DNA of 64,000 nucleotides, taken from positions 434,001-498,000 of the forward strand of contig NZ_AP022810.1 of assembly GCF_009731355.2 (NCBI RefSeq), given 5' to 3'. Both the position numbers and the translations under genes were made by a program. Under the pieces are notes generated by a model, which did not search any database, was not told the origin of the DNA, and saw only the letters and a list, made by a program, of their open reading frames with translations. This document shows positions 7,946 through 16,123 of this stretch, piece after piece; position 1 is the stretch's first letter, and each line of letters starts with the position of its first letter. Source of the DNA: Desulfuromonas sp. AOP6 (GTDB lineage Bacteria > Desulfobacterota > Desulfuromonadia > Desulfuromonadales > SZUA-540).

Positions 7946-9392
7946 GGCGGTACTCCTGGGTACTGCGATAGAGGTGCAGATAGTCCTGGGCCGACCGAGT
8001 CCAGGAAAAATCCTGTTCCATGCCGCGCTTGACCAGGCGCAGCCAGGCGCGCCGGTTCTCATAGAGTGAAAGGGCGCGATCGAGGCTCGCCAGCAGGGCG
8101 GCGGGCGTCGGTTCGTCGAAGACAAAGCCGTTGGCGCGCTGGGGGTCGTCTTGCGGGTCATGCACCGTGTCGGCCAGGCCGCCTGTACGGCGCACCAGGG
8201 GCAGGCTACCGTAACGCAGGGCGATAAGCTGTCCCAGACCGCAGGGTTCGTACAGGCTGGGCATGAGAAAGAGATCGCTGCCGGCATAGATGCGTCGGGC
8301 CAGACCGTCGTCAAAGCCCAGGTGGATAAAGACACGTCCGGGGGCCTTGTTCCGCAAGCGTTCAAACCGATCCGTGTGGATTTTCTCACCGCTGCCGAGC
8401 AGAACGAATTGCAGGTCGCGTTCGAGCATGTGCTGCCAGGCACCTTCTACGATATCGAGGCCCTTCTGCGTGTCCAGCCGAGTGACCATGGCCACCAGAG
8501 GGACGTTCATCTGCGTGTCCAGGCCAAGGGCTTTTTGCAGGGCTCTTTTATTGCTCTTCTTGCCGTGGAGGTTGGCGGAGCTGTAGTTGACAGGCAGAGC
8601 CGAGTCGATGGATGGATCCCACTGTTTGCTATCGAGACCGTTGAGGATGCCGCTGACGTCCTGCTGACGCGAACGCAGGATGCCATCAAAGCCGATTCCC
8701 ATCTCGGGAGAGAGGATTTCGTCCCGGTAGGTGGGGGAGACGGTGTTGATTTTGTCGGCATAGACAATTCCCCCCTTGAGAAAAGAGACCTGACCATAGT
8801 ATTCCAGCGCCTCCGTGGCAAAGAGCGAGGGTGGCAGGCTCAGAGATTCCAGGGTGGTGGCCGGGAAGAGACCCTGGTAGCCGAGGTTGTGGATGGTCAA
8901 TAGGGTCCCCATAGACGAATAGAAGGGATCGTTGCGCAGCTCGGTGCGCAGCAGCACGGGGATCAGCCCAGTCTGCCAGTCGTTAAGGTGAATGACGTCT
9001 GGACGGAAATCGAGCCGACGTAAAAAAGCGAGTGCCGCCCGGCAGAAAAAGCCGAAGCGTTCGGCATTGTCCGTGTAATCTCCCGCCGGTGTTCCGTACA
9101 GGCCCTCGCGGTCAAAAAACTTCTGGTTTTCTATGAAGTAGACGGTGACCCCCTCAAGAGTGGTCTGGCGCAGCAGCCCCTTGTGTTCCTGTCCCGCCAT
9201 GGCAATTTCCACGCTTTTGCGACTCTTCTGCAGAGCAAAGCCGCCGCGCTGGATGCTCTGGTAGCAGGGAAGCATGACGCGGACATCGTGGCCCAAGCGC
9301 CTGAGCGCCTGCGGCAGGGAGCCGGCAACATCGGCCAGTCCGCCGGTTTTGGCGTAGGGAGCGACTTCGGAGGAGACCAACAGAATTTTCAT
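7938..9392 (-). CDS. glgA: glycogen synthase (GT5)
   Basis: Transfers glucose from ADP-glucose to the non-reducing end of a growing alpha-1,4-glucan. The 484-residue protein starts with the GT5 signature KTGGLADVAG, whose Lys15 contacts the nucleotide-sugar phosphate. It continues with HLNDWQTGLIPVLL, the second-domain start VTRLDTQKGLDIV, and EPCGLGQL near the C-terminus, where the Glu is the conserved catalytic residue. Length and order of motifs match bacterial GlgA. It follows the GH13 gene after 45 bases and overlaps the small acidic protein gene. No glgC (ADP-glucose pyrophosphorylase) is in the window. Confidence 0.96.
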   Translation of the reverse strand: MKILLVSSEVAPYAKTGGLADVAGSLPQALRRLGHDVRVMLPCYQSIQRGGFALQKSRKSVEIAMAGQEHKGLLRQTTLEGVTVYFIENQKFFDREGLYGTPAGDYTDNAERFGFFCRAALAFLRRLDFRPDVIHLNDWQTGLIPVLLRTELRNDPFYSSMGTLLTIHNLGYQGLFPATTLESLSLPPSLFATEALEYYGQVSFLKGGIVYADKINTVSPTYRDEILSPEMGIGFDGILRSRQQDVSGILNGLDSKQWDPSIDSALPVNYSSANLHGKKSNKRALQKALGLDTQMNVPLVAMVTRLDTQKGLDIVEGAWQHMLERDLQFVLLGSGEKIHTDRFERLRNKAPGRVFIHLGFDDGLARRIYAGSDLFLMPSLYEPCGLGQLIALRYGSLPLVRRTGGLADTVHDPQDDPQRANGFVFDEPTPAALLASLDRALSLYENRRAWLRLVKRGMEQDFSWTRSAQDYLHLYRSTQEYRHG

Positions 9393-9437
9393 GGTGTGGC
9401 ACCTTTCCCAACAGAAACCTTATGCGAGCAAAGGTTT

Positions 9438-12400
9438 TTACCCCATGCTCAGAAATTTATCAAGCCGGTAGCCGGCTTTTGCCGCGCGCCGCCGCCATTC
9501 TTCAGTCTGCTGGAAACATGCGGCCGCGAAATCAGGGAAGGTCGCCTCGGCGTCGTCGTAGGTAACGACGGCCGTAAACAGAAGACCGGTAAGAAGATCA
9601 TCAAAACGCTCCTGACGGAACCACTGCACACCCTCGTGCCAGTGAAGGGCCAAAAAGCGGGCGACAGGTTCTTCCCCCAACAGGCGCGATACATCAGGGA
9701 TGGGCTGGTCCCGCCAGAAATCCTGGTATCGCACCAGCAGAGGGAGCAGGGCGAGGTCAGGTTCTTTGTCCTTGGCGTCCAGATGGCGGCGCAGAGCGTC
9801 GTCAAGCCGAAATCTCAGGAGCAGGGCAACCGCATCCTCGGGACTTGCAGGCGACTTTTCCAGATGGCCGAGACGGTGCAAAAGAACAAACGGCAGGACG
9901 ATCCGCTCCAGCCAGTTCTGATCCTCTGTCGACAGCAGCTTTTTGCGCAGACCGCTGAAGGCTTCCTTCTGGACTTTTTTGCGACCGCTGCGGGCCAGCC
10001 GGGTAGCAAGACGGCCTGTTTCTTCCTGCAGAATGCGGCCGGATTTCTGGTCTGGTGACGGCCCCCTGGAGAAGGTGTCGATTTCAATGAAAAGGGCCAT
10101 CGCCGCCTCGGCGAAGCGCCGGGTCACTTGCGCGGGAGAAGGTGTCGGTCCGCCAAGCAGCAGGTTGCGCAGCTCGGCGCTCTGTTCGGGGGCGAGGGCA
10201 CGACCAAGAAGCCGGTGGATTGAGGCGAAGCGCAGTCGATCCCGTTCCAGATCGAGATCCTTCGCCGGCTGGCCTGCCAGCTGCCCGTGCAACTGCTCCC
10301 AGGAGCCGTCGTCGTCCTCGAAGACGCGAAAATCGAGAAAGACGCGATAGTCGTAGGCCGGCAGCTGAAGGTAAAGACCACTATGCCGCAATTCGTCACT
10401 CTTCTGCAGGTATTCGAGCCCGCTGTGATGATCACGGAAACGCAGGAAGCTCCTGGCCCCCTCACCGGCCCCCAGGACCTCGGCCAGGGAGAGGCGTTCG
10501 CTGACCAGATCTCCCTTGTCATTGGGTACCAGGCGCGAGGTCGAATGCTGCAGCCAGCCGCCGGTCTCGGCGAAACGGTTGTGGTAGACGACCAGCGCTC
10601 TCTCGGAACCGGCCTGGTTGCTGTAGGCGAGTACATCCTCGTTGACCTGGCCGCCGCTGGTGAAGTCGAAGAGACGGAAATGAGCCGATTCGCTGAAAAG
10701 GTATCGCTTTTTGAGCAGCGGAAAGATCTGCTGTTCATGGTGGTGGATGAACCCCTTGTCAGGGCTCTCGTCCCAGTAGGCGCGGCGGTATTCCATGCCG
10801 TACTTCTCGCGCAGTCCCTCAATCTGACCGTGCCCGAACATGGGCAGTCCCGGCAGAGTGGCCAACAGCATGGCGACGCCGAAGTACTTGTCATCCTTTC
10901 CGAATTGTTCGACGGCGGTGGCTTCGTCGGGGTTGTTCATGAAGTTGACGAAGCGCTTGAGGATCTCAGGATTGAACTCAAGGACGTTTTTGATGACCGT
11001 ACGGTATTTGGCGTTTTCCTCGCGCTTGAGCATGTTCATGAACGCGCTGTTGTAGACCCGGTGCATGCCGAGGGTGCGTACGAAGTAACCTTCCATGAGC
11101 CAGAAGGCTTCGGCGATGAGCAGGGTGTCCGGCACTTCCGCCGCCACCCGGTCGACCACGTCCCGCCAGAATTCCTGCGGGAAGACCTGTTCGAAGGCGG
11201 CTGGCGCCATGGCATGCTCAGCCCGGCTGGGGACGCCGGCGCCGCCGCCGGGCTGGGGGAACCACAGACGCTGGAAGTGTTTCTTGGCCAGGGTCATGGC
11301 TGCGTCGAAGCGGATGACGCGGAAGCGGCGGGCGATGGAGAGGATCGTCTGGATCATGGCCTCGCGTACCTGGGGGAGCAGGTAATTGAGCTGGGCGGTG
11401 TCGTTCCACGGCATGTGGGTACCGTCGTTGCCGTGGTAGATGAAGCGTACCTGGCCGTTGCGGCGATCCTCGTAGCGGAAGACCACGGCGGCATCGCTGT
11501 GATCGTAGTAGCCGTCTTCGATCTGCAGGCAGATGTCACTATCGTCGGAGAGATCGGGTCCGCTGAAACGATAGGCCGGGTACGGGGGGTGGTCGAGCTG
11601 GACGAACCAGTCGGGATGCTCCTTGATCCAGCGTGAGTAGAGTCCGGTGTGATTGGGGACCACGTCGCTGGCCAGGCGAATCCCCCGGCGCCGGCAGCGC
11701 TCCTCCAGGTCGGCCAGGGCCGCGTCCCCGCCGAGATCAGAGGCAATCTGGTAGTCATAGAGGGAATAGGCCGAGGCCGAGGCTTCGGGGTTGCCGCGGA
11801 TCTGCTTGATTTTACGGGAAGCGGGGGAGCGTTCCCACAGGCCGATGAGCCACAGGGAGGTGAAGCCCCAGCGGGCCAGCCGGTCGAGTTCCTCGTCGGG
11901 GATGGCGTCGAGCCGGGTGATGGCGCGGCCGTAGCGGCGGCTGAGCTGGTCGAGCCACACATAGGTCGATTTGGCCATGAGTACCACGTTGGCCATCCAG
12001 TCGGCGTCGGCGGAAAAAGCCTCGTATTCCTCCGGGCCCTGTGCGAAAGAGGGAACGGGCACTTCGCCGGGGCCGCCGTCGCGGCTGACGTTCTCTTCGG
12101 CGATGACATCAAAGGCGACGGTGATATCCGCCAGCAGATCTTCCGGCAGGAGGCTGCCCCAGGTCTGCCGGATGATCGCGAGCTGGCCCTCCAGGGAATC
12201 CGGGGAGGCCTTGAGAGGTGCCTGCAGCAGGGTACGCAGGGAGCCGCCTAGCGGGTCGTCCAAGGGGCCGCCCAGAAGGCCGGGGGCACTTTCCTCGGCC
12301 AGCCAGCGGTCGAGACGTTCCAGCACATTGAGATAGGCTGAACTCTGACGCAGGTCGACGTCATCGAACAGGGGCAGCGCCCAGGCTGCCGCCCGATTGC

Positions 12401-12860
12401 CCATCTGAATGGACAGGATATACATCTCCAGCAGCGCCTGGTGACGCTGCCTGCCCTGCGAAGGGCTGAAAATTTCTGTGGCCGGCGTCTTGGCAGATTC
12501 CTTGGCCGGCGGATAAAGACGCACAAAGTCATGCAGCGTTTTCCGCAGTTCGGGAAGCGCCATGGCGCCATGAGCCGCTTCGACCCCCGCGGGTTCAACG
12601 CGAACCTGGCGTTCCCTCAGATAGACCTGGCTGACGGCGCGGAAGGCCCGATTGAGAAGGGCGAGCAGGTAGAGTTGTCCAGCACTGCCCTTAAACCCGG
12701 CGTCCCGGCGCTGAAGCCGGTCAGCCAAGGTGCGCAGAGGAAAGAGGGCGGTGGGACGACTCTCTTCCAAGTCCTCTGGCAGCTCCAGTTCCTGGCGGGC
12801 TTTGTCGGAAATCTGCAGGGACAGGGGGAAATATTCAGGGTACTTGCGATGAGGGATCAT
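9438..12860 (-). CDS. large GH13 alpha-amylase-family enzyme (1140 aa)
   Basis: An unusually long GH13 protein. The catalytic barrel is central: region I DVVPNHTG, nucleophile Asp519 in VIRFDAAM, acid/base Glu584 in LLIAEAFW and the transition-state Asp645 in NNPDEATA. About 330 residues precede the barrel and about 350 follow it, both mainly helical and of no domain I recognise. Neighbours (GlgA, GH57, GalT-like) suggest it acts on glycogen or malto-oligosaccharides, as hydrolase or transferase; the sequence does not say which. The frame is open to 12974, but ATG 12860 has GGAAGG at the right distance and gives no overlap with the galT-like gene, so I start it there. Similar giant amylases occur in Geobacter-type genomes in the same setting. 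Confidence 0.9.
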   Translation of the reverse strand: MIPHRKYPEYFPLSLQISDKARQELELPEDLEESRPTALFPLRTLADRLQRRDAGFKGSAGQLYLLALLNRAFRAVSQVYLRERQVRVEPAGVEAAHGAMALPELRKTLHDFVRLYPPAKESAKTPATEIFSPSQGRQRHQALLEMYILSIQMGNRAAAWALPLFDDVDLRQSSAYLNVLERLDRWLAEESAPGLLGGPLDDPLGGSLRTLLQAPLKASPDSLEGQLAIIRQTWGSLLPEDLLADITVAFDVIAEENVSRDGGPGEVPVPSFAQGPEEYEAFSADADWMANVVLMAKSTYVWLDQLSRRYGRAITRLDAIPDEELDRLARWGFTSLWLIGLWERSPASRKIKQIRGNPEASASAYSLYDYQIASDLGGDAALADLEERCRRRGIRLASDVVPNHTGLYSRWIKEHPDWFVQLDHPPYPAYRFSGPDLSDDSDICLQIEDGYYDHSDAAVVFRYEDRRNGQVRFIYHGNDGTHMPWNDTAQLNYLLPQVREAMIQTILSIARRFRVIRFDAAMTLAKKHFQRLWFPQPGGGAGVPSRAEHAMAPAAFEQVFPQEFWRDVVDRVAAEVPDTLLIAEAFWLMEGYFVRTLGMHRVYNSAFMNMLKREENAKYRTVIKNVLEFNPEILKRFVNFMNNPDEATAVEQFGKDDKYFGVAMLLATLPGLPMFGHGQIEGLREKYGMEYRRAYWDESPDKGFIHHHEQQIFPLLKKRYLFSESAHFRLFDFTSGGQVNEDVLAYSNQAGSERALVVYHNRFAETGGWLQHSTSRLVPNDKGDLVSERLSLAEVLGAGEGARSFLRFRDHHSGLEYLQKSDELRHSGLYLQLPAYDYRVFLDFRVFEDDDGSWEQLHGQLAGQPAKDLDLERDRLRFASIHRLLGRALAPEQSAELRNLLLGGPTPSPAQVTRRFAEAAMALFIEIDTFSRGPSPDQKSGRILQEETGRLATRLARSGRKKVQKEAFSGLRKKLLSTEDQNWLERIVLPFVLLHRLGHLEKSPASPEDAVALLLRFRLDDALRRHLDAKDKEPDLALLPLLVRYQDFWRDQPIPDVSRLLGEEPVARFLALHWHEGVQWFRQERFDDLLTGLLFTAVVTYDDAEATFPDFAAACFQQTEEWRRRAAKAGYRLDKFLSMG

Positions 12861-12886
12861 GATCCTTCCAGGTGGTTGAAAATCAA

Positions 12887-13927
12887 TCAATAGGTGATCG
12901 TCGGGTCGGCGTCGCGAAGAAAACGGGCGGCCACTTCCGGCGGGGTGGGATTCATGTAAAAGCCCGTACCCCACTCGAAGCCGGCGATCTTGGTCAACCG
13001 CGGCACCAGTTCAATGCGCCAGTGAAAGTCATAGGGGAGGGATCCCCAATAGGCCGGTTTGCCCAGGCGCAGATGCATGGGGGGCGCATTGTGCAGAACG
13101 AAATTGTAGGGCGGATCGCGCAGGACGCTGCGTAGTCGTAACAGGGTGTCCTTGAGGATTTCGGCCAGAATGACCAGTTCCCGATCGGTCAGCAGGGCGA
13201 AATCGTGACTGTGATGACGCGGAATGATGTTGAGTTCAAAAGGGAAGTGGGAGGCATAAGGGGCCAGTACGACGAATTCCTCGTTGCTGCGCACGATGCG
13301 CTCGGCGGTTTCCAGTTCCTGGCGCAGGATGTCACAGAGCAGGCAGCGTTCTTTGCGCTCATAGTATTCACGGCACACGGACAGCTGGGTGGTAGCCACG
13401 GGGGGCGTGATGGGAACCGCCATAAGCTGGGAATGGGAATGGGGAATGCCGGCTCCGGCTTCGACGCCATGGTTCTTGAAGATGATGATATAGCGGAAGC
13501 GTGGGTCCTTGCGCAGGTCCATCAGGCGGGCCCGATAGGCGCGCAGCACGTTGGTGATTTCGGCCGGAGTGAGGTCGGCGAGCTGGCGGTCATGATCCGG
13601 CGTTTCGATAATGACCTCGTGAGCGCCGATGCCGTTCATGGCATCGAAGAGGCCGATCCCCCGCTTTTCGAGGTCGCCTTCAATACGCAGGGCCGGATAT
13701 TTGTTGGGGATGACCCGTACCTGCCAGCCGGGCGTGTCGGGGCGGCTGCCATCAGGACGGATGGCGAAAATCTCGTGGGTGGTCTTGCTCTCGCGGCCGT
13801 AGCAGAAGGGGCAGGCGGTCAGGCTGACCTCTTCTCGTTCGAGGATATAATCGCGAGGGCGGCGGCCTCGTTCATTGGAGATGATCACCCAGCTCATTTT
13901 CAGGGGATCCCAGCGAAGTTGCGACAC
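12887..13927 (-). CDS. galT: GalT-superfamily nucleotidyltransferase, possibly acting on ADP-glucose
   Basis: Histidine-triad enzyme of 346 residues that would normally be called galactose-1-phosphate uridylyltransferase. Zinc ligands CPFC (39-42) and later CLLC (195-198) are present. The nucleophile motif reads HSHSQ at 163-167, instead of the HPHxQ of true GalT; His165 would be the nucleophile. From memory, the Arabidopsis ADP-glucose phosphorylase (At5g18200) shares the HSHSQ motif and the tail pattern GFEWGTGFYMNP. Together with the glycogen neighbours this favours ADP-glucose/glucose-1-phosphate chemistry over the Leloir pathway, for which no other gene is present. The broad family call is firm; the substrate is inference. 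Confidence 0.85.
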   Translation of the reverse strand: MSQLRWDPLKMSWVIISNERGRRPRDYILEREEVSLTACPFCYGRESKTTHEIFAIRPDGSRPDTPGWQVRVIPNKYPALRIEGDLEKRGIGLFDAMNGIGAHEVIIETPDHDRQLADLTPAEITNVLRAYRARLMDLRKDPRFRYIIIFKNHGVEAGAGIPHSHSQLMAVPITPPVATTQLSVCREYYERKERCLLCDILRQELETAERIVRSNEEFVVLAPYASHFPFELNIIPRHHSHDFALLTDRELVILAEILKDTLLRLRSVLRDPPYNFVLHNAPPMHLRLGKPAYWGSLPYDFHWRIELVPRLTKIAGFEWGTGFYMNPTPPEVAARFLRDADPTITY

Positions 13928-13971
13928 GGCAAAATCCTTTCTTTCGGTTCGGTCACGCTAGGCGTCGGTAA

Positions 13972-16104
13972 TCAGACATACCACTCATCGGCATCAAGCT
14001 CTTCACCCCGGTACTGCAGGGTGAGCGGTCCTTCGGCCGGCCAGCGGGCGGTTTCTTCATTGTCCACCAGTAGATGGATGGAGAGATTCAGGGCTTTCCC
14101 CGTGGCAAGCTTCAGGGGGGCCAGGGGGATGGCCATTTCCACGATATGGTCGCAGGCGCCTTCTCCCTCGGCGGCGATGGCCTCCTCGCCAGGCCGCTGC
14201 AGCGTGAGAGTCTGTTGCAGCGGATCGAGACGGGCAATCCAGTCCTCCTGACCGGCCAGTCGAATCTCCAGGTAGCCGCACGCCCCGATGAGGCTGGGCA
14301 GGTGCTCCTGCGGGTCCAGGCGCAGATAGAGGTGCTTGCGATCGTAGCCGAAGAGGAGCATCGAAAACTGGCGATGGGAAGCATGCATGGCACCACCGGC
14401 GGAAAGATCGGCCGCTCCGGCCGCCAGCCATTCGAAATAGTCGTTGACCCGGCCGTCAATGACCGGAGTGAAAAGGGCCGTGGGTTCATGAACCAGCCCT
14501 TTGCGGTGAAGCGGCTTGATGACGCTGTGCAGGTGTTGGGGCACCGTTTGCCCGTCGGCCCGATAGACCGCTTCGAGATGACGACGGAAGAGGCGATCGA
14601 AAAGATCGGCCTGTTCGGTGGAATGGTCGTCGCCGTACCACCAGAACCAGTCGCTTCCTTCGGCGCGCAACAGGTGCAGGGCTTTTTCAGGCAGATTATT
14701 CGCCTCCCAGTCGACGGGAGTCTGATCTCCCAGAGTGTCCCGCCGGGCTCGCTCCAGCCACTCCCAGGCGGTGTTTTCTTCGGCATGGCCGATCCAGATG
14801 GAGAAGTCGCTATTGATCCAGGACCCCGGGGCCAGTCGGGACAGAGGTCGTCCCGGCGAGCTGGCAATAGCTTCGGAAACGGTCGTCATGCGCAGCGAAG
14901 GCTCCTGCTGCAGGCGGCTGTAGAGGGCGGACAGGAAAGGGTAACCGTTGTCCTGGTAGCGTTCCCAGCAGTTTTCGCCGTCAAGAATGAGGGCAACGAC
15001 ACCGCCAGGGTGCTTCCGGGCTAGGTTTTTCAGGTGTCCGGTCAGGTCGGCAGCGGCTCTCTCCGGCTCCCAGTGCGCATAGACAAAACCGATGCGGTCG
15101 GAGAGTTCGCGGTCGCGAAAGAGTAACGGCAGCTCTTCGAAACGGCTTGGAGCATAGAGGGCCTCCCCCAGGTCAATGCCTTCATCCAGGCTTTTGGCGA
15201 GAATCCCTTCGTCCGAGGCGGCCCAGAGCACGCCCTCCTCCTTGAGGATGCGTAGAACTTCTGCGCTGACCGCCCCTTCCGAAGGCCACATGCCGCGGGG
15301 TCGTTTCCCCAGGCGTCGGGCGATGAAGTCCAGGCCGTAGCGCACCTGCAGACGGGCATCTTCGGGATGCCTGAAGGTGGCACCGGGGAGCTGGATGCCG
15401 GGGGTGGCCTCCCGGGCAATAGCTGTCTGGCACAGCAGCGGCAGAATGGGGTGCGCGTAGGGGGTAACCGAAATCTCGATCAGTCCGGCTTGTTCCATCT
15501 GCCGGTACAGTTCGATGACGCCAGCCACCTCTTCATCGTAAAGGTCGAGCAGCTGCAGCTTGTCCTGTTCGCTGAAATTCTCTCCCTTCTCCAGCAAATA
15601 GGGAATAAACGCCTGTTCCCGGCGCAGATGGTGCCCCGACCAGGCCAGCAGAAACCAGACCTGCAGATCGCGCAACTCCTGATCGCTGAACATTTCCGGG
15701 GAGGCGGCCAACCGGGTGCTGCCCCTTTTTTGGGCCAGTTGCCGGTAGCGAGGGTAGGGGAGAATATGGCGCTCGCCGTGTACGGAAAAAAACTGGGTCA
15801 GTACAAAGCGGCGTTCGTCCGTGTCCATCTGCCGCGGGTCTTTGCGGGCCGCCTCCAGCCATTGATCATCGGCTTCTCCCGTTGCATAACGTTCCAGCTG
15901 TTCCACCAGGGTCGGTACAAGGTTGAAAGTCATGCGGGCACCCGGAAATTCCCGGGCGGTTTTCAGCATCTCCCCGTAGTCCTTGACCGCATGCAGGTAG
16001 GTCCAGGGCATGAGGATGCGGCCGGAAACGGGATCCCGGTAATCGGGCTGGTGCATGTGCCAGATGAGGGCAACGTTGAGCTGGGGCATGGCGGTCTTTT
16101 CCAT
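13972..16104 (-). CDS. GH57 family glycoside hydrolase (alpha-amylase/glucanotransferase type)
   Basis: All five GH57 regions are visible in the 710-residue protein: region 1 IWHMHQPDY, region 2 TPYAHPILP, region 3 GMWPSEGAVS with the nucleophile Glu276, region 4 LILDGENCWE with the acid Asp375, and region 5 DWFWWYGDDH. The C-terminal ~250 residues form a beta-rich domain of the kind seen in GH57 enzymes that cut or transfer alpha-1,4-glucans. No signal peptide is present, so it acts in the cytoplasm, fitting glycogen breakdown or remodelling. Start: ATG 16104 lacks a ribosome site; ATG 16089, beginning MPQLNVALIW with GGAAAAG six bases ahead, is a good alternative and removes only five residues. 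Confidence 0.93.
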   Translation of the reverse strand: MEKTAMPQLNVALIWHMHQPDYRDPVSGRILMPWTYLHAVKDYGEMLKTAREFPGARMTFNLVPTLVEQLERYATGEADDQWLEAARKDPRQMDTDERRFVLTQFFSVHGERHILPYPRYRQLAQKRGSTRLAASPEMFSDQELRDLQVWFLLAWSGHHLRREQAFIPYLLEKGENFSEQDKLQLLDLYDEEVAGVIELYRQMEQAGLIEISVTPYAHPILPLLCQTAIAREATPGIQLPGATFRHPEDARLQVRYGLDFIARRLGKRPRGMWPSEGAVSAEVLRILKEEGVLWAASDEGILAKSLDEGIDLGEALYAPSRFEELPLLFRDRELSDRIGFVYAHWEPERAAADLTGHLKNLARKHPGGVVALILDGENCWERYQDNGYPFLSALYSRLQQEPSLRMTTVSEAIASSPGRPLSRLAPGSWINSDFSIWIGHAEENTAWEWLERARRDTLGDQTPVDWEANNLPEKALHLLRAEGSDWFWWYGDDHSTEQADLFDRLFRRHLEAVYRADGQTVPQHLHSVIKPLHRKGLVHEPTALFTPVIDGRVNDYFEWLAAGAADLSAGGAMHASHRQFSMLLFGYDRKHLYLRLDPQEHLPSLIGACGYLEIRLAGQEDWIARLDPLQQTLTLQRPGEEAIAAEGEGACDHIVEMAIPLAPLKLATGKALNLSIHLLVDNEETARWPAEGPLTLQYRGEELDADEWYV

Positions 16105-16123
16105 CGTGGGGGTGTGATCCCGG

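Noticed and set aside
10287-11636. Open frame of 449 codons on the plus strand opposite the GH13 gene
   Set aside because: Mirror of the coding strand's codon pattern; catalytic GH13 motifs prove the minus frame is real.
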